64,000 nucleotides of DNA from Macrolepiota albuminosa. Its lineage: Eukaryota > Basidiomycota > Agaricomycetes > Agaricales > Agaricaceae. Shown piece by piece: positions 1 through 11,956 of the stretch; the stretch's first letter is position 1; each line of letters begins with the position of its first letter. A program made the position numbers and the translations under genes. Below the pieces are notes generated by a model that was not told the DNA's origin, ran no database searches, and saw only the letters and a list, made by a program, of their open reading frames with translations. The stretch lies in NCBI GenBank assembly GCA_027475525.1, contig JAMWFC010000111.1:372001-436000 (forward strand), given 5' to 3'.

Positions 1-287
1 CCCCTGGTGTGTTGCAATGCTTCATTGTACTTGCTGTATTATTGAAATTTTGTATGGCTCTAGGTTTGACTGTCGTCGAGGTTGACAAGCCCAAGAAGAA
101 ATAGATTAAGGCTTATGGTTTCTGGCTATGGACTCTTGATGCAGTCAACTGCATACTTGTCGAGGAGACGCTGATAGAGTGGTCATATTTTATGCACACA
201 TGGTCGTTGGTCAAAATTATGCATGTGTTATCACACATTCCCATGATATCTACGCACACAACCGCCGTCCACTAACGTTCAATGGTT
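1..287. other. Intergenic, no gene recognised
   Basis: Downstream flank of the site-2 protease gene, which ends at 288 on the minus strand. I see no coding segment with recognisable motifs here. Confidence 0.4.
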
Positions 288-2321
288 TCAGTGCCAGTAT
301 ACATTCAATACCCCAAGAAGAGTGCAAACTGCTAAAAGTCCTAGTGTGAGTTCTGGAATAAGCCAAACCAACAATTCCTTCCACCACACACTTCGCCTCG
401 GCCGCCTGCGTTCTTCGACTGCCTCCAATTCAAAGTCGTCTGGGTGTACGACTCCAGAGTCTTTCAAGCTTGCTTCTAGAATTGCATTGAGGAATTGTGA
501 ACCATCGAGGTATGGTAATGGTAAGAGATTGAAGAAAAATAATGACAGGCTTCTAGAATTGCATTGAGGAATTGTGAACCATCGAGGTATGGTAATGGTA
601 AGAGATTGAAGAAAAATAATGACAGCGATGCCATCAAGAGGTATCTAGATGGCAACGATGAGTGACGAGAGAATTGAAATATCGTGATAACCTACTCCCA
701 GAAAAGCTCGACAGAATGAGGTAATGAACAGGTAAAAGAGGAATCCGCGGTAACAGATTGCCTACTTGAACTGTGATATGTTCAGAAGAGAATCCCAGGA
801 AAACCTGACAGACATGAATATACATACCTTCTTCCCAAATTTCTTCAGCTGGACCTCGCCACAGAATGACTTGAGAACTCTCCAACGACGCGCCCTGCAC
901 CATCATCCTCAGCAACTGCTCAGAGATATCCGGTTTGATGCATCGATGAGTCATTGAACACTGAGTATCAGCCATACACCTCCCGACAGAATCGACGTGG
1001 CTCAATATTGGTATGGGATCTAAGCATCCTCTTGTTGAGGGTGACTCTAAAGATACAAAACACGCGAGTTCTGGGATTCTGTCGCCAGAACAGCAGCTAT
1101 CATTTTTTTCTAAAAGGATGCATTAGTTGGACGAATGGGGGCGAATGAGGGACCAACCAGGTAAGGCTGCACACCACCCTAAAGACTGGTCGTGGCGGGA
1201 TTGATTAAGGTACGTGGACCACCCATCATAAGAAGCATTTTGCGAACCGAGCATAGTGTCGTCTAGTGCAGTTATCACAGATCCCACGGGTAGATATTGA
1301 TAGAGGGGAGATTTCTGTGATGCACTTTAGTTCGTACATAGGCTGAAAAACGTATTGAAAGTCACCGTATCGACACGAACTACCACTCTTCCGAGAGGGG
1401 ATACATCGCGATACCCAACGGACCAAAAGATACTTCCGACATGTGTGTACCCAACAGCGACGAGTATGCCCCAGAGGAGAAGGTTATGGAACGGACCTGC
1501 GGCTACAACTCGGGCTCGAGCACGGGGAACGAGGTTGTCCAGTGCGGCAGTGGAGAAATTAACAAATGCTGAAGGGAAGAACACTGTGTAGGAGGCGCCT
1601 ACGGATAGAATCGGAAGAGATTCTCTGGATACAGTGGTAAAAAGGAACGAAAAAATGAACCAATATTGAACTTACATGGCGGCTGCAAACGCGTGTCCTA
1701 TCTCATGGACTAACTGGGTTAGGAAAACAACTGCGAGTATCACGGGGAGGTGGCTGAGGGGTACGGTCACACCTGGGATCTGGAGCACGGTCGGCTGGAT
1801 GCGTAAGAGAGATACGGAGTACGCACGATTGGCTTGATAAAGGTGTCACTACTCTGGGCTTCGGTGCTTGTGAAGGGATCGACACTCCGCTTGGTCAGGA
1901 CATCACGAGCCGCGAAGGGGTCAGGGGGTGACACCCACAGCTTACGCGCGAGGGACACGGCAGACGTGCCACCAGTTGTGACAAGAAAGCCAAGTGCGAC
2001 GAGCATCCCCATCAGACAGACGACGGAGCCAAGGTCATAAAACTGCTTCAGGACGCGACGGAGGCGTGCTTTTTGGCTGGAACCCAGGGAAGCGCAGAGA
2101 ATATCATGAGTGAGATTCCATGCTGTGGTTTGAATGCGGAAGTGGAGGCCTTTGAGGACTACGGTGGTTGTGGACTGGGTCCAAATACTGCGATGGGTGT
2201 GACAATTTGTAGTGGTCGAGGGAAGGAGTGAATAGTTCCTAGATGATTTCAGACAATAGTTGAGTGCGTATATAACTACCCAGACCAGCGTCAAGACGAG
2301 AACTACGCTGGCCAGCGACAT
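288..2321 (-). CDS. Site-2 protease (S2P-type intramembrane zinc metalloprotease)
   Basis: Polytopic membrane protease of the MBTPS2/S2P family (M50), expected in Golgi/ER membranes, where the family cuts membrane-bound SREBP-type transcription factors. Seven exons fit in phase: 2321-1827, 1779-1676, 1624-1366, 1314-1158, 1109-828, 770-692 and 644-288, with introns of 47-57 nt. Visible hallmarks are a hydrophobic N-terminus, the zinc motif HEIGH (codons at 1707-1693) after an IPGVTVPL segment, a PSAFVNF stretch followed by VAAGPFHN, a central PDZ-like Cys-rich region with DSCCSG, and the second active-site motif NLLPLPYLDG in the last exon, followed by two hydrophobic segments. The last exon contains a perfect 77-bp tandem duplication (472-625) that breaks the frame. 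Collapsing it restores an open frame to the TGA at 288-290, so I treat the break as an assembly error. Family call is firm; exact exon ends are inferred. Confidence 0.88.
472..625. repeat. 77-bp exact tandem duplication no. 1
   Basis: Copies 472-548 and 549-625 are identical and the flanking bases differ. It lies in the last exon of the site-2 protease and shifts its frame. Part of the series of period-77 duplications; probable assembly artefact. Confidence 0.95.
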
Positions 2322-2564
2322 ATATTAATAAAGGGCATCGACAGCAAGCTTAAAGACTATGAGCTCGTGACCGTAACACCTTCCCATATATGGATATGTA
2401 TATACCACATTACCTCCAGGTAATCCCCTTCCTACCAAAGGTATGTATACAATAATTATCTCTGTATCCAAGGACGCATGGCTACAGAGTCCCTTAGCCA
2501 CGTCTGCACCAGGCAGACGGGCTCAACACGTCAAACCCCTTCTTCTGGACGACATTCATTCTCG
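2322..2564. promoter_or_regulatory. Upstream region of the site-2 protease
   Basis: 243 bp between the site-2 protease start and the stop of the next minus-strand gene. It must hold the protease promoter. No distinct TATA box or other element stands out. Confidence 0.4.
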
Positions 2565-3552
2565 TTACACCACGCTGTTATTCCCCCGTTGCACGCCGTA
2601 CGATTGCTTGGCTTGCGAGAACGCATAGGTCGAGCCTGGTGGCGCCTGTGGCGCGGGGTAAGAGGCATATGCAGGGACGGCTATCGCTTGCGGTCGACTG
2701 ATTGAGTTGATCATCTGCCTGCTTTCCTTCACAGACATCTCGTCGTCTAGCTGCTCGACATAGTTGTCGACTATCACATATGCATCTGCAGAATCTGTTT
2801 AGGAAACACATACAATGCACGAGAGCGCGAGGGAAAGACGTACATATCATCAGCAGCCAGATTATAATGTAGACAGCGACAGTAAGGCCTTTGTAGACGT
2901 TGATTCCGTTCTTGCAGACCGACCCGGATAGCCAATCGACATCACCATTCAGGCAATTGGATATGACTGTCTCTGAATTCTCGTGGAAGAGAGCCCAAAG
3001 AGAGTACGATCCAGAAGCAATACTCAGGAGCAGTGTGATCAAAATTCCAACGCTGTAAGCGTGCACAGAGTTCCTGCTTTTGATCAAACAGCCAATAAAA
3101 CTGGAGACAGGCTCATTCTATTTATGACCGGAGATTGGCATAATGGCTGTCTTACCCAAATAGCGATAGTAGCGTCAGGATGGTGAAAAGGGTGGCGTGC
3201 ATCCATAAGCCGATGGTGTCAGGCGTTGGAAGTGGATATTTCCCTGACTGATGGTCAGATGAGACAAAACCATTGTGAGCAGAAGACGCACAGAACTGGG
3301 AAACAACGATCCAGCCAGCAATACAGACTAAAATGCCGCCAAGGAAACCAAGGACGGACAAAATCTTATACGGCTAAATTCAGGACTTTCCTTCATTTCA
3401 AACTTGCTTCGATTACTCACGAAGACACCGAAGCGGACGGGAAGACAAGATGTAAACCATGATTCAGAGAAATGACGGTGAAGGCAAAAAAGGGCACAAA
3501 AAATCACAAAAGAGCAGGAAGGGGATTCGGGCACAGCCTCGATGAGGCCCAT
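2565..3552 (-). CDS. Four-span (tetraspan) membrane protein, function unknown
   Basis: Four phase-consistent exons (3552-3421, 3364-3156, 3100-2844, 2794-2565) with introns of 56, 55 and 49 nt give 275 aa. Four hydrophobic stretches can be seen: one begun in exon 1-2 (GFLGGILVCIAGWIVVSQF), one ending exon 2 and crossing into exon 3, one starting VGILITLLLSI, and one with LTVAVYIIIWLLM. A loop between spans 3 and 4 carries two cysteines (CLNGDVDWLSGSVC) that could form a disulphide. The C-terminus is a soluble Pro/Tyr/Gln-rich tail. The topology resembles small fungal tetraspan/MARVEL-like proteins, but the CCG motif of true tetraspanins is absent, so no function is assigned. The ATG at 3552-3550 is chosen because it opens the only frame that splices into the hydrophobic core. 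Confidence 0.7.
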
Positions 3553-4534
3553 CGTTCGGGCGCTTCGTTTTATATGGACTATGGGTGACAACCTTGATCT
3601 TTTTGATCTCGCGTTTTGTATGTTTTGATTGGGGTAATTAACGTTGTTGCTAGGATATCGGTACATGTATGCCCGAAAGCTATGTCGCAAAGGTGGAACT
3701 GTGTTTGATCAGATCTCAGCTGGACATCGAATAGACTTAGACGGGGAGCGACAGTAGTGAGTTTGTGACTGAAATCATTCACTATCGTTTTCGTGACACT
3801 GGAAGGATGGATACATTCGACGAAACCCAGAAAAATTGAATAGCCCAGAGCGGAGGCTAGGTAGGCAGTATGATAAAACAGGTGGGTGAGAGCATGAGCA
3901 GGTATGACGGCAGCCTTAATACCAGATAGACCAAAAACCCAGACGTATCGTCGCGGATACGAGGCCGATATACATTGAAGTTTCAGAATGTACGCAACAG
4001 CTATCCTTTGACTTGGTAATTGTCCAAGCTTGCCTCGTCGTCAGCATCATGGACGTTGCTTTGGCTGTAGATGATGACTGAGAACTTATATGCGGACGGG
4101 TCAGCTCGAAGGGGAGATCGAATGGAACCGTGCCCATTAAATATCTTTCTTTTTGCAATCCGAGTTATTCTGAGTTTTGAAAGCAGATGAGGCACCAGTT
4201 GTCATTAATCACAGCATTTCATGATGCTCTATCACTGTTTCACGGTGAGAATTGTGGCCGCGTGAGAAACTTATGAGCTCGCAAATCAATGTTTGATTTC
4301 GTGATCCCGATGGGCACAAGGGGGCGCCGCCCGGATCATGTCTGACCAGACAGCCTCATAACTATTGAAACTTGAGGGGACGTGTAGAAATAACCAAAAT
4401 CATGTCTCTTGACCTGCAGAGAGTGGGATAGTTAGAGCTTAGAGTGATAAGTTTACAGGTAACCTCAGAGCACCTACCATAGCGTGCCAAGTTATGTCAC
4501 GAATATGTGACACTGCATCTCCTGCCTTACCACA
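3553..4534. other. Divergent intergenic region
   Basis: 982 bp between two divergently transcribed genes (tetraspan protein to the left, YKT6 to the right). Only short frames without recognisable motifs occur. It should contain both promoters. Confidence 0.4.
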
Positions 4535-5302
4535 ATGAAGATCTTTTCGATTTCTATCATTCTCTCCCCTCCTTCCGGTGCTTCGGCAGTCCTTGCCAGT
4601 GCTAGCGACCTGTCATCCTTCTCCTTCTATCAGAAGGGTTCTGTTGGAGAATTCATGACTTTCTTCTCAAAGACAGTAGCTGAACGAACTCCACAAGGCC
4701 AGAGGCAGAGCGTTCAGGAGAATAATTATACCGCCCATGCTTATAATCGAGGTGGAGCAGAACAATTGGCTGGTATGTTCAGGATGTCTCCGCTACATTA
4801 GGCTCTGTTTACAATCCAACGATAGCGGTCATCATCACCGACCAGGAGTACCCTGTAAGGCCAGCATTCTCTTTATTAACCAAGTTGCTCGACGAATTCA
4901 CCGCTCAAATCCCACAATCCTCATTTGCCAACCCCGCTACTATAAACTTCCCCAGCATCAATACCTACATTCAAAAATATCAGGATCCTAGGCAGGCGGA
5001 CACCATCATGCGAGTACAGCAAGAGTTGGACGAGACGAAGATCGTTCTGGTGCGTTCAGATCCTTGATGTTCCTTTCGTCTCAGCCTGAAATTGGTGACC
5101 TTACAGCACAAAACTATCGAATCTGTTCTCCAACGCGGGGAGAAATTGGATAATCTGGTTGATAGGTCGAATGCTCTATCAGCACAAAGCAAGATGTTCT
5201 ACAAGACAGCCAAGAAGGTGGGTTTACTTTTATGGCATCGGCTTCTCCCGTATTCTTAGACTGCAATAATTCTAGCAAAATTCCTGCTGTGTCGTTATGT
5301 GA
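4535..5302 (+). CDS. YKT6: R-SNARE YKT6 (longin SNARE)
   Basis: Prenylated vesicle SNARE acting in ER-Golgi, endosomal-vacuolar and autophagosome fusion. Four exons (4535-4772, 4826-5049, 5107-5217, 5276-5302) with introns of 53, 57 and 58 nt give exactly 199 aa, the usual YKT6 length. The N-terminal longin domain contains [17 protein letters not shown] and [12 protein letters not shown]. The SNARE helix follows ([19 protein letters not shown], with the zero-layer Arg in LQRGEKLD). The tiny last exon encodes QNSCCVVM, i.e. the palmitoylated Cys followed by a CAAX box for farnesylation. A 77-bp duplication (5251-5404) starts in the last intron and copies this exon, but the first copy carries the stop, so the coding sequence is unharmed. 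Confidence 0.95.
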
Positions 5303-5404
5303 GGCAGCGGCATTGAATTTCCGTTATTATTCTTAGACTGCAATAATTCTAGCAAAATTCCTGCTGTGTCGTTATGTGAGGCAGCGGCATTGAATTTCCG
5401 TTAT
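5251..5404. repeat. 77-bp exact tandem duplication no. 2
   Basis: Copies 5251-5327 and 5328-5404 are identical, with differing flanks. It duplicates the end of the last YKT6 intron plus the terminal exon. Same period as the others; probable assembly artefact. Confidence 0.95.
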
Positions 5405-6110
5405 CCCACAATCTACCTTCGTCGCGTTTCATACTTCGTTTCACTATGCCTTGATTATCAGCGCAATCCTTTTCGGCATTCGCGTTTGCATTTGCATCAC
5501 AATCATACCCCGGACTATTTTCTACTAATATACGTCTTCGCGATTAGCCTGAATCCGAGCAGATAGTACTCTACTACAATCCAATGGAAACATATTTCGA
5601 TCGATTTATCCTGCTCACATAGGGCTTGAAGGCGGGTTGCAGTGACGCTTAGTTGTTCTCGGTCCCGTCCCTTAGAGTTCCTCAGACACAGAAATTTGTG
5701 CACCCTTTGCTGTGAAACTCGTCTTCAGGCCCCGCATCATCGTGGCCCCGAATGGGATTCTCTCCTTGATAATGATGAAATCCTTAACGTTATAGGTTTG
5801 TACCGCATTGCCAAAGTGGATTATTACATCTTCGATCAATTTCAATCTGCCTTTCTCAGAAAGATGTATCAGAACGCTACGTAAGACCATTTCATCCCGC
5901 ATGGTACAAAGTCCTGCTTCCTCCGAGTGTCAGGATCTCTTCATCAGCGCAATTCAAACAGGAGCTTCACACCGTCAATGATTTGTTACAAAGGTGATGG
6001 TGTAGATGGTGTATCAAACCTGTGTTCATGTGTGACTATTGACTGCTTTATATAAAGAAACCATCTTCGCATTGTTTGTCACTTCATTTCCCTGTCTTTG
6101 TTCTACCACT
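5405..6110. other. Intergenic between YKT6 and the Ppo gene
   Basis: About 700 bp. Frames of 60-80 codons exist on both strands between 5500 and 5900 (for example a minus-strand frame ending near 5672), but none has a recognisable domain or a convincing splice partner. It should hold the YKT6 3' end and the promoter of the oxygenase gene. Confidence 0.35.
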
Positions 6111-9100
6111 ATGCCCCCCTTCGTCCACATCTTTAGATCTGTTCTTCATAGACTTGCATCGACGGCAGATTTCATACAATCTGTTCAGGCGCCTCTTGAC
6201 ACCGATGGCGCGACCTTTACTCCTCGCCCATGGGACCAGAGGGCAACTGAACTGATTCAAGCTCTCGCAAAACCGGCAGCCTCTGTAGAAGACATAGTAT
6301 ATATCAGCGTCCATTTGCTAGTATCTCAGTTTGCTCATCAATTTTATACTCCAGCCTGCTGTCCTTGACGCCATAGAGAACGCCAAGGGTGTCGGCCTTG
6401 ACGATCGACTGCTTCTGGTGAGATTTTGCGTTATCCACTCCGGATCCTTTACTCAAGGAACGAAATACTCCGCTAGCTAGAGGATGCTATAGTCTTGATG
6501 TCCCGACTACCGTCAAACTCTTCATTATCTGCAAAGGTCCAGCAATATGTCATCTCTCTACGTGAGTGATCCGATCGACTGTTTGCCGAGACGGAAGCTA
6601 AACATTGTATGTACATCAGCAATATGTCATCTCTCTACGTGAGTGATCCGATCGACTGTTTGCCGAGACGGAAGCTAAACATTGTATGTACATGCATAGT
6701 CTACAACGATCTTCCTCATCCGCCCAATGGATACGCGGCCGAATTTAATGCCTCCAATTGTCCATCACCACAGCTCCAGCAACGAGAGGTGGTCTTCCTG
6801 TAGCATATTCATATCGCTCTGCCGACGGCTCCAACTACAACCCCTTAGCACCATCGCTCGGCAAAGCCAGGACTCCATATGCTCGTTCAGTTCCACCAAT
6901 CCATGTTTTGCCGAATCACGAACTTCCTGATCCGAATCTTGTATTTGACCAGATTCTTCGGAGGAGAGAATATGTTCCTCACCCTGGTGGAATCTCGAGC
7001 CTGTTCTTCGCGTTTGCTGATTTGATCATCCATTGCATCTTCGACACGGATCATGATAATCCCACCCAGAACAACGCCAGCAGCTATTTGGACCTTAGTA
7101 TCCTTTATGGTAGCTCAGATAGCGATATTGATCAAGTGCGGAGGAAAGATGGGACTGGCAAGCTTTGGGACGATGTCTTTTCAGATGCTCGGCTGCTTCT
7201 CATGCCCCCTGCCACCTGTGCACTTCTTGTGCTGTTTAATCGTAATCATAACGTATGTTATGATTGTCCACGTATTATGATCTGCTTGTTAATGCGGATG
7301 TATCCCAGTTCATCGCGGAAAAATTGTTGAACATCAACGAAAATGGCACTTATGCTTGGCCACCTAGTTCGGACGAAGACCTTCGGATCCAGGATGACGA
7401 GATCTTCCAAAGAACTCGCTTGATAAATTGCGGCTTTTTCATGAATGTTATTCTGGGCGGTACGTCCTGAACTCAACTTGTTTCTCAATCAGGAGAAATG
7501 AATACTCTGTACAGATTACGTTGGTGCCATCCTAGGTCTTGTCGTTGATGGTTCTGGCTGGCGGCTGGATCCTCTCATGGTAACGTCGGATTTCACACTT
7601 CTGGACGAACTCTTGTGCTCATCGATGATCAGGAAATGCGAGAAGCAGACAATTCTGTTTCGCCGCGTGGCAAGGGAAATGCTGTATCGATTGAATTTAA
7701 TCTTATGTACCGATGGCATGCTACTCTGTCCCAACAAGACGCAGAATGGACAGAACAGGAGTTCAAGCGCTTCTTTGGAGACAGAGACCTTGCCCAGGTT
7801 TGATAATTATAGGGCTTTAGGTGGACGCATCGTTGATCTTCTTTCAGGTTACGACCACAGACTTCATCAATACGGCACACAAAGCCTTGATCCCAGAACC
7901 AGACGTCAGGAAGAGGACTTTTGGAGGGTGTGTAGTCGAATTCATCTCAATGGAATACTCACTTACGTGAAACTTCAGCCTTCAAAGGCAGCCGGATGGA
8001 CGATTCAACGACGACGATCTGGCACGGATAATTCAGGATGCCACTGAGTGGCGTGCTGCTGCATACAGCTCCGGATGCCCGGAGGCACTACGCCTCATTG
8101 AAGTCCTCGGCATTAAACAAGCTCGGACCTGGGGCACTTGTTCGGTTAGTCTGACATTCTATCTCTATCGTATTCGTGTGACTTATCAATTCCTTGTCTT
8201 AGCTGAACGAGTTTAGAAAGTTCCTCGGCCTGAAACGTGAGCTCCTTTCTTCAGCCGTTCAGAGTCTATCAACTGAAATACTACTAGCATATAGCACTTT
8301 CTCTGAATGGAATCCCGACCCTCGGATCCACGTGAGTCAAAAAGAATGGCATTGTCCCATGACCTCATATTGTCTTTCAGACTGCGGCTGAAGGCCTTTA
8401 CGGCAAGATTGACAATCTGGAATTACATGTGAGTCATGTTGCCTTTCGTGCCTCCCTCAGCTTAACTTTGCATCCAGGTTGGGCTTCAAGCAGAAGAATG
8501 CAAGAAACCAGGCCCTGGAGCAGGTCTATGCCCAGGATACACCATTTCCAGAGCTATTTTATCCGACGCCGTTGCTCTCACTCGTGGCGACCCCTACCTC
8601 ACTACTGAATTCAATAGTTCGTCTGGTTATCATTGAAACCTTTCGAAAGCTAACCAGTCGGATTTTCAGCGAGAAATTGTACTCAGTGGGGCTATAAAGA
8701 CGTCCAGTATGACAAGAGTGACGGTTCATATGGTGGAATACTCACAAAGCTGCTTTTCCGTACACTCCCCAACAACTACCCAGTTGGATCGGCATATGCC
8801 CACTTCCCCTTCCTGGTGTCTGACTACATTCGAGAGAAGAACCCTGAAATTGGGAACAATCCGTATTACATCTGGGAGCGTCCAGCTGTGCCTTCTTCAA
8901 ATACCGTTAATTTCAACACATATGCAGGAGTGGAACAAGTTGTCAATGACCGTTTGCTCAAGATAAGACCAGAGGAGTTGCAGGTACACTAATGATATAC
9001 TACTTTGATGAGTGCATTTAATTGACGGAAATACTCAGGACATGACCGAGACTGCTTTAATTGACGGATGCATGAGGGTTGAGAATCTCATCTCTAACCC

Positions 9101-10336
9101 TAATTCCATCGTTGCTTGGGTCGAGTATCTCCAGAAGGAAACCGGAAAATTAATCCGCGATAAATCTATCAAAAATTTCGACAATTCGAATACGGTAGAC
9201 ATTGTTCGCGATGTCATCAATCTTCTGCCTGTCCACTGGATTGGAGATAAGATTGTGCGTTAACTTGATTTTCTTTAATTCTACAACCTGATGGACTTGA
9301 TCAGCTCGGCCTTCCCCTCAAAACAAGAAGCAATCCAAGAGGTGCCATCTCTGAGAGAAATGAATATCATGAATTTGCAGCCCTGGCACGGTTCGTACAT
9401 CTTCATGTTTTTTTTTTTCATTCTCTGATTGCCTCTAACCTTCTAGCTATGTGTTCTCGAATGTGGATCCTGCCGATGACTGGCATCTGCGTGTGGACTC
9501 GGGAAAGGTATTTCAGGACCTACTATGCTATGCCAAGGGGCGCCTTAACACAATCAATAACCCAGTAAGTGTTACATTTCCCGTAGAAACTAATGGCTTA
9601 ACTGTTCTCAGGTTTCAACCTCTGGATTGGGTCAAAGTCTAACCGATATCTTTACGGCCCAAAGTACCGAAGATAGCGTTAGTTTCGTGACTCAGGTCAT
9701 TGCGAAGTTCGAGGAGCCAAGACCGACAAATGCTGAGTTAGCGGCATATATCGTTTCTGCCCTCGTTCCCACAGCAGCATACTTCTCCCAGGCAATCGCG
9801 CATGTTGTAGATTTCTATCTCACCGATGAAAAGAAGAAACAACGGGATGAGATTGTCCAGTTATTCACCTTGATTAACGAGGAAAACGCAAAGAATATTA
9901 TGACTTACGTCTATGAAGCTTTGCATAATGTTCCATTCGGGATTAAATCCGGGTACGCTCTCATTAGTTTTTGACAAGGAATGTATTTATCCAACATCTT
10001 TAGCTTGCTATCGCGTCCATTCTTTGAATCTGTGAGCATTCTGACGTCCTTTAAACTTGGAGCACATCCCCGTTGCTGACGAGCAATTAAAGACTGTACC
10101 CGTAATTGTCGGGACTATCCTTGGACTCAAAAACATAAGGCGTACAACTGGCAACCCTGGAAGACTCTCGCAATTCAAGGAAGAATGGAATGGAGTTACG
10201 AGGCAGCTATATATTGATGGGGAAGGCAATGTTACGCCTCTCCCGCCTTCTTTGAAAATCAATGTGAGTGTTTCTTCCCCGATTTATATACCGCGTTTTG
10301 ACCTTCTGGTAGTTTGATGACCCAGCGTCATCTTGA
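6111..10336 (+). CDS. Ppo-type fatty-acid oxygenase (haem dioxygenase/peroxidase fused to a P450-like domain)
   Basis: Homologue of linoleate diol synthases / psi-producing oxygenases, which oxidise linoleic or oleic acid to hydroperoxides and rearrange them to oxylipin signals. Many short introns. Early exons 6111-6296, 6355-6417 and 6477-6561 lead to a segment with YNDLPHPP. A weak-donor intron (GTCCAT, 6760-6803) then joins to YSYRSADGSNYNPL. Dioxygenase marks are a probable distal-haem His in FADLIIHCIF (near 7015-7045) followed by SSYLDLSILYG, and the catalytic Tyr/proximal His motif YRWH at 7708-7719. The second half has YVFSNVDPADDWHLR and, at the end, LGLKNIRRTTGNPGRLSQF, typical of the Ppo C-terminus. 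The last exon is 10313-10336 after a 49-nt intron. The region that should carry the P450 haem-Cys loop is very short (see findings). A 77-bp duplication at 6540-6693 repeats an exon end and breaks the gene on paper. The ATG at 6111 is preferred; an in-frame ATG at 6039 is possible. Confidence 0.85.
6540..6693. repeat. 77-bp exact tandem duplication no. 3
   Basis: Copies 6540-6616 and 6617-6693 are identical. They duplicate the end of an exon and most of the following intron of the Ppo-type gene. With one copy removed the intron is of ordinary length and ends at CATAG (6699). Confidence 0.95.
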
Positions 10337-10788
10337 GATTTTTGGACTTGCATAGATTAAATCGTGTGTTGCGATAGCATGATGTAACCACGCTGTAAAT
10401 ACCCTTTGAATCGCTTAGCTCCAAGAATTCGAGTTTAGTTCACGCAGCATAAAGACTGAAGAAATGTCAGGAGAAATTCATAATATATATAGCGAATGAA
10501 TAAAAAATGAAACCTGTTTTGCGCTGTCAAGCTATATTGCTGAGTAACTATGTACTCTAGGCCTAATGCATAATTGCTGGTCGGGTATTTCCTCGCAGAG
10601 GTACGTGGCATCTTTAAATGTAGCGGTGACGTCGCAGTATGCATAAGCGCAGTGTTGTGTCGGGTTGTGTGGGATTCGTGTTTTAACGTCGACTGGGTGA
10701 GGGAATGTCTGCGAGTCGGAGCGGAAACATCCGGAATCGGCGCGTGATGACTGGACCAAAAAGTTGACCTCACATTCCCTCTTCCACC
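10337..10788. other. Intergenic between the Ppo gene and ATP19
   Basis: About 450 bp, AT-rich in its left half. Minus-strand frames here are not supported by motifs. Contains the 3' end of the oxygenase gene and the ATP19 promoter. Confidence 0.4.
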
Positions 10789-11209
10789 ATGTCCTAGTGC
10801 GTTGTTTCCTTGACTGATATTCTCCGAACGCGCTCAAAAAATGACACCATAGCGTCATCTTCGGCCGCGCTATCAAGAACGAGTATCTCGCACTCGGTGT
10901 TCTCACCACCGTCTTTGGTGGAGCTTCCCTCGCGATGAGGGGCGGCAAGAAGGAGAATGCTGCTGGTCAATCACTTCAAAAGGCCAGGGATTCTGTTCCT
11001 ATTAACGCTGGATCGAGGTACGTCCATGCAGTCAGTGGATAATATGATTTTTGCTAACACCAAATCCATTGTTACAGTGAAGAAGAACAATTGTACGTTG
11101 GCCAAACGCGGCTCATTATTTATCTTGTCTGAAGCTGACTTTGTGATGTGGCAGTATTCAAAATTTCATTGCCGAGGCAGAGAAGGAGGATGCAAAAGCG
11201 AAACACTAG
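10789..11209 (+). CDS. ATP19: Mitochondrial F1Fo-ATP synthase subunit k
   Basis: Small membrane-anchored accessory subunit of the mitochondrial ATP synthase (dimer-associated subunit k). Four exons (10789-10796, 10853-11017, 11078-11092, 11155-11209) with introns of 56, 60 and 62 nt give 80 aa. The start is split: the first exon holds only ATG, one codon and two bases, and it joins to give MSYVIFGRAIKNEYLALG. A single membrane segment (LALGVLTTVFGGASLAM) follows, then a charged, soluble C-terminus ending EAEKEDAKAKH. The IFGRAIKNEYLALG core is the conserved part of the family. The gene is compact and lies close to the neighbouring oxygenase gene on the same strand. Confidence 0.85.
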
Positions 11210-11956
11210 ATTTTCTGGAAGTGATGTACCTGCTTCCACAATACACGCCACGGCACACTGAAGTCGAAATTGAATACATTATCCACCAGGCTTGTCAGTG
11301 TTGCGCGGGTTCTCCAGTCTTGCGTCTTATGGTGGACGATTTAGACATCCTTGTATATACTCGGAGCAAACGACGAGCGTCTTGAATACTTCAACACTTT
11401 CTGCACTCGACATTCATGCCATTTGTACTGATACAGATGATATTTCCCTTCTACTTCTGCTGTGGAATGCAATCTCCGGATAGCGAGGAAAGCGACATGT
11501 GCTTTGTGCCTGGTTTATTTGAAGCACAGGTACTTGTTGCGAGTGATGCTCCAGCTGAAACATAGAATCTATCCGTGTTTTCATTGGTGCCATGTTTGAC
11601 GGTGCTTACACGAATTTTCGTGAGGCCCAATAACGGAAAATTCGATTGAACTCCATAATTCATGGTCAAGTGGAGTATCGTTCGCCACTAAAAGCATTTG
11701 AGCAGGCCATCCGCGGTTGCCAACTGAAATCCTTGAGACCGGGACACTGATGATGTTTCCGGATGTACTTGAATCATTACAAAAGTCTAGTTGTAATAAC
11801 CAGGTACTTGAAGGAAGTAATTTCATGGGATTTCCATGAAAGCGATAAAACTAATAAGCCCACGGAGATGCAAGTATTTGGACTCCCGAAATCTTTATAT
11901 TTCTACGAAGTAAACCTCGAGCTCACAAATCCATAAACAATTTTCCTCAAGACACT
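11210..11956. other. Intergenic between ATP19 and RPS30
   Basis: About 750 bp. Two overlapping minus-strand frames of 70-80 codons (11451-11826) look only weakly protein-like and have no recognised domain. I do not call a gene. The right end must contain the ribosomal-protein promoter. Confidence 0.35.

Noticed and set aside
472..625. 77-bp duplications as genuine microduplications or minisatellites
   Set aside because: Constant period at twelve unrelated loci, always exactly two copies, and absence from sister LTRs fit an assembly overlap far better.
5642..5902. Possible small gene between YKT6 and the Ppo gene
   Set aside because: Open on both strands for 75-80 codons with no recognisable motif or intron structure; left as intergenic.
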